The notes under the pieces: generated by a model | Databases searched by the model: none | What the model was told of the DNA's origin: nothing | The model's input: the letters and a program-made list of their open reading frames with translations, nothing else | Made by a program: the position numbers and the translations under genes | Source: an uncultured Desulfuromonadales bacterium | GTDB lineage: Bacteria; Desulfobacterota; Desulfuromonadia; Geobacterales; Pseudopelobacteraceae | DNA: 64,000 nucleotides | Direction: 5' to 3' | Assembly (NCBI GenBank): GCA_903868145.1 | Contig: CAIPTY010000071.1 | Span: 62,001 to 126,000, forward strand | Shown here: piece after piece, positions 60,984 to 64,000 of the stretch | How the letters are laid out: each line of letters starts with the position of its first letter | How positions within the stretch are numbered: the first letter of the stretch is position 1

Positions 60984-63428
60984 ATGAACTCATACAAAGC
61001 CGACCTGCACGTCCACTCCAGCCACTCCAATAAACCGACCTACTGGGCCATGCGCAAGTTCAATGTCCCGGAGAGTTACACCTCGCCCCAGTACCTGTAT
61101 CGGGTCGCACGGGAACGTGGTATGGATTTCGTCACCATCACCGACCATAATGCCATCAACGGCGCTCTGGAAATCGGTCATCTGCCGGGAACCTTCGTCA
61201 GTTCCGAGATCACGACCCATTACCCGGAAAACGGCTGCAAGGTGCATGTGGTGGTGCTGCATATCTCCGAGGCCCAGTTTGATGAGATTCTGGAGCTGCG
61301 CAAGAATGTGTACGAGCTGGTGGCCTACCTTCATTCCCAGAAGATAGCCCATTTTCTGGCCCACCCACTCTATGCCCAGAATGACAAGCTCAACCTGGAG
61401 ATTATTGAACGATCGCTGCTGCTCTTCACCACCTTTGAAATAAAGAACGGATGCCGGGCACACCGCTTCAACGGCTTCACCAAGCGGATGGTATCGTCGC
61501 TCAACGAAGCGGTTATCGAACGCCTGGCCAACAAATACAACCTGCAACCCTACGGCAGTACCCCCTGGGTCAAGGGCATTGTCGGCGGTTCAGACGACCA
61601 TGGAGGCCTGTTCATTGCCCGGGCGCATACAACCGTCTACGACACCCCGGACATAGACGGTTTCATTGATGCCATCAGGTCGGGCGACAGTTGGGCCGAC
61701 GGAGAGGATGGCGGACCGTTGACCATGGCGCACAGCCTGTACGGTATCGCCCACAGTTTCTACCGGGAACGCCTGGGAGATCGGCGACGCGGCGCTACGC
61801 CGTTTGTCAGCGCGCTGCTCGACCGCTTTTTCAACATCGGCGAGGACAAGGGCTCGTTTGTCGACAAGATCCGGCTGTTTATCCTCAAGAATATCCCCGC
61901 ATCCCGCAACCATAGCGGAAAAAGCTTTGAAGAGATCCTCGATTCCGAGGCGCGCCTGCTGCTCAATGACGCCGGATTTCTGGCAGGCATCCGCGACGCC
62001 GACAGCAACCGCAAGATCTTCGCCGTCACAAGCCGCCTGGCAAACCGTCTGATTTTCCACTATACCAGCCGTCTGATGACGCTGCCGTTTAATGCCGGTT
62101 TTTTCGACTATCTCAACACCGTCGGCACCATCGGCCTGGTGCACACCCTCATCACCCCTTACTATCTGGCGTTTCACCACCAGCACAAGGGGAAAGAGCT
62201 GATTCGGGACCTCACGAAGGCTCTTCCTGAAATGCATAACAGCAAGGCGCCAGAGAAAATTGCCCTGTTCACCGACACCCTGGATGAAATAAACGGGGTG
62301 GCCATCACTATTAAGCGCCTGATTAGTACCGCACGAAAACGCGGGGTCGAGCTGACGGTGATTACAGCCGGAGACGTTGGAGAAAACAGTATTGAAGGAG
62401 TTAAAAAGTTTCCGTCAGTAGGTGATTTCGTGCTGCCGGAATACCCGGAATTGAGGCTGAATTTCCCGCCGATTCTGGATGTCATGGACTTCATCGAGCG
62501 TGAAGGATTCACGCGCATCCATATCAGCACCCCCGGCACAGTGGGACTGCTCGGTCTCCTGATTGCCCGTCTGATGGATATCCCTGCCGCCGGAACCTAC
62601 CACACCGACATCCCCCAGTATGTGCGCAGTCTGACAAATGACGAATTTCTGGAGCAGGTTGCCTGGAGCTACATGATCTGGTTCTATGGACAGCTTGAAG
62701 AGGTCATGGTCCCCTCGGTTGGCACCAGGGAGCAGTTGCAATCCCGAGGTCTTCCGGCGGAACGCATGAAACCCCTTCCCCGCTGGGTGGATACGGATTG
62801 CTACTCGCCCGGGATGCGGAATCCCAGTTTCTGGAAAAGTCGCGGCCTGGGGTTGGCCAGAACGGTGCTGCTCTACGTGGGGCGTGTCTCGCGCGAAAAG
62901 GGGCTGGAGATGCTGGCGGATGCCTTTAAAAAGCTTGTGGGTGTCGGAGCGCCTATTGCGCTGGCCGTTATCGGAGATGGCCCGTACCGGAAAGAGATGG
63001 AAGAATCGCTTGCGGGATATCCGGTTCTGTTTACCGGCTATCTGGCAGGTGAACAGCTGCAACATGGGTATGCTTCGGCAGACCTGTTCGTATTTCCCAG
63101 CGCAACCGATACATTCGGCAACGTGGTGCTGGAAGCACAGGCATCAGGGCTTCCGGTAGTCGTATCCGATGAGGGTGGCCCCCGTGAGCTGATGATTGAT
63201 GGTGAGACCGGCCTTGTGTTCCGCGCCGGTTCCACCGACGATCTTGTTGCAACCATACGAACACTGGTCTCAGACCCCAAACGAATCGATCTGATGGGGC
63301 GCCAGGCGCGATGTTTCACGCTTGACAAGGCTCCTGACAGCAGCCAGACCTACAGCACCATACTGCGCCTTGATACGGATGTGAATGTCACCAATGAAAA
63401 CACCCTGTTCGCCGCTGCCGGATCATAG
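60984..63428 (+). CDS. PHP-domain / GT4 glycosyltransferase fusion
   Basis: 814 residues. Residues 1-~250 are a PHP metal-hydrolase domain: KADLHVHSSHS, VTITDHNAIN, VSSEITTHY, AHFLAHPLY and GGSDDHGGLF. From ~425 it is a GT-B glycosyltransferase of family 4: ALFTDTLDEINGVAITIKR, TPGTVGLLGLLIARL, GTYHTDIPQYVRSL, YVGRVSREKGLEML and the donor motif PSATDTFGNVVLEAQASGLP. The GT part resembles the lipid glycosyltransferases of the SqdX/MgtA/PimB group. With a PHO box upstream, a role in making phosphate-free glycolipids during phosphate starvation is plausible but unproven. The ATG must be near 60984, since the PHP motif begins at residue 5. Confidence 0.85.
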   Translation: MNSYKADLHVHSSHSNKPTYWAMRKFNVPESYTSPQYLYRVARERGMDFVTITDHNAINGALEIGHLPGTFVSSEITTHYPENGCKVHVVVLHISEAQFDEILELRKNVYELVAYLHSQKIAHFLAHPLYAQNDKLNLEIIERSLLLFTTFEIKNGCRAHRFNGFTKRMVSSLNEAVIERLANKYNLQPYGSTPWVKGIVGGSDDHGGLFIARAHTTVYDTPDIDGFIDAIRSGDSWADGEDGGPLTMAHSLYGIAHSFYRERLGDRRRGATPFVSALLDRFFNIGEDKGSFVDKIRLFILKNIPASRNHSGKSFEEILDSEARLLLNDAGFLAGIRDADSNRKIFAVTSRLANRLIFHYTSRLMTLPFNAGFFDYLNTVGTIGLVHTLITPYYLAFHHQHKGKELIRDLTKALPEMHNSKAPEKIALFTDTLDEINGVAITIKRLISTARKRGVELTVITAGDVGENSIEGVKKFPSVGDFVLPEYPELRLNFPPILDVMDFIEREGFTRIHISTPGTVGLLGLLIARLMDIPAAGTYHTDIPQYVRSLTNDEFLEQVAWSYMIWFYGQLEEVMVPSVGTREQLQSRGLPAERMKPLPRWVDTDCYSPGMRNPSFWKSRGLGLARTVLLYVGRVSREKGLEMLADAFKKLVGVGAPIALAVIGDGPYRKEMEESLAGYPVLFTGYLAGEQLQHGYASADLFVFPSATDTFGNVVLEAQASGLPVVVSDEGGPRELMIDGETGLVFRAGSTDDLVATIRTLVSDPKRIDLMGRQARCFTLDKAPDSSQTYSTILRLDTDVNVTNENTLFAAAGS

Positions 63429-63439
63429 CCATGTATCCA

Positions 63440-64000
63440 TCAATCCTCGCCTGTTCTTCGATTTATAACCACCGATGATCCCTGCAGTTTTTTAGCGGCT
63501 CTCTTGACTTCTGTTGAAAGGGAAGCCAGTTCGGCGTAGGAGGAGACCGGTGTCAGGCGGGTGTTGACGATACCGATGGAAAGCGACAACAGCGCGAATG
63601 TTTCCAGTTCCCCCTTGCGGCTTACGGCTCTGTAGAAGCCTGTGGTAAAATCATATGTTCCGTGGAATACCGGTAAATGCTCTTCGACTGTCTTTATAAC
63701 CTGGCATGAGATGTACTCCGCATGATGAGCACCGGTGATGATAATGAAGTCGTCTCCGCCAATGTGACCGCAAAAGCACGCTAATCCTTTGCCAGACGAC
63801 TGTACGACGCCTGAGATAATCTCTCCGATGGCCTTGATGACCACATCGCCCCGCTGAAACCCGTAATAATCATTGAACGGCTTGAAGTTGTCGATGTCGA
63901 TGTAGGCAATATCGAAACCTTCCCCGCTCCGTATCCGCTGATCGATCTCTCGCTGGATGCTCTCGTTGCCCGGCAGGCCGGTCAAAGGGTTGGCACCTTT
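63440..64000 (-). CDS. GGDEF-domain protein, C-terminal part (cut by window edge)
   Basis: The minus reading enters from beyond 64000 (KGANPLTGLPGN) and contains the cyclase core: DIDNFKPFNDYYGFQRGDVV, GHIGGDDFIIIT (a GGDDF variant of GGDEF) and LSLSIGIVNT. Diguanylate cyclases make c-di-GMP from two GTP. The Glu-to-Asp change in the signature is compatible with activity in some enzymes. It converges on the PHP-glycosyltransferase gene with 11 bases between them; the N-terminal sensor is outside the window. Confidence 0.85.
   Translation of the reverse strand, partial: KGANPLTGLPGNESIQREIDQRIRSGEGFDIAYIDIDNFKPFNDYYGFQRGDVVIKAIGEIISGVVQSSGKGLACFCGHIGGDDFIIITGAHHAEYISCQVIKTVEEHLPVFHGTYDFTTGFYRAVSRKGELETFALLSLSIGIVNTRLTPVSSYAELASLSTEVKRAAKKLQGSSVVINRRTGED

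Overview
The window looks like chromosomal DNA of a Geobacter/Pelobacter-type member of the Desulfuromonadota. I infer this from the gene set (two-part PHA synthase with phasins, norspermidine genes, enlarged Pst permeases, a PEP-CTERM protein, a BRO-N/FGE protein) and from moderately high GC; a Pelobacter propionicus-like genome is a plausible guess but is not proven here. It holds about 57 protein genes, 2 remnants and 4 tRNA genes (Ala, Lys, Glu, Pro). I found no rRNA, CRISPR array or intact insertion sequence.

Layout. 1-5 kb (minus strand): the cut end of ahcY, a BRO-N/TPR/FGE fusion protein, a nitronate monooxygenase-like enzyme and nadA. 5.1-12 kb: tRNA-Ala, then a PHO-box promoter and pstS-pstC-pstA-pstB-phoU. 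12-16 kb: a DksA-like protein with a basic tail, a DUF362 ferredoxin protein, an AcuI-type oxidoreductase and a HAD hydrolase. 16-24 kb: the polyhydroxyalkanoate locus (thiolase, two phasins, a CBS protein, a HTH regulator, phaE, phaC, phaB). Three of its promoters share 11-bp-spaced TGTTTA repeats. 24-32 kb: a single-chain acyl-CoA carboxylase carrying all four bacterial ACC modules, a ketoacyl synthase III fused to an unknown domain, and an SCP2-type thiolase. 32-34 kb: tRNA-Lys and tRNA-Glu, an integrase stub and a PEP-CTERM protein with a sigma-54 promoter.

34-41 kb (minus strand): membrane and secreted hypotheticals, DUF309, a BI-1 protein, a metallophosphoesterase that looks inserted beside a broken monooxygenase gene, and a run of small flavin enzymes. 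41-51 kb: tRNA-Pro, a GAF histidine kinase, dksA, radA, the two carboxynorspermidine genes, and a polyphosphate group (sixA, CHAD, ppx). 51-55 kb: two secreted metallophosphoesterases. 55-64 kb: a lipid kinase, a glycosidase-like exported protein, a PP2C/HATPase/STAS partner-switching operon, a PHP-glycosyltransferase fusion and the start of a GGDEF gene.

Two themes tie the window together. One is phosphate: Pst/PhoU, polyphosphate enzymes, phosphatases, and PHO-box-like 7-4-7 repeats before pstS, the lipid kinase, the PP2C operon and the PHP-glycosyltransferase, which suggests a phosphate-starvation programme including membrane lipid remodelling. The other is carbon storage through PHA with its own promoter code. 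The BRO-N/FGE protein ends like the variable region of a diversity-generating retroelement target, but no reverse transcriptase is in the window.
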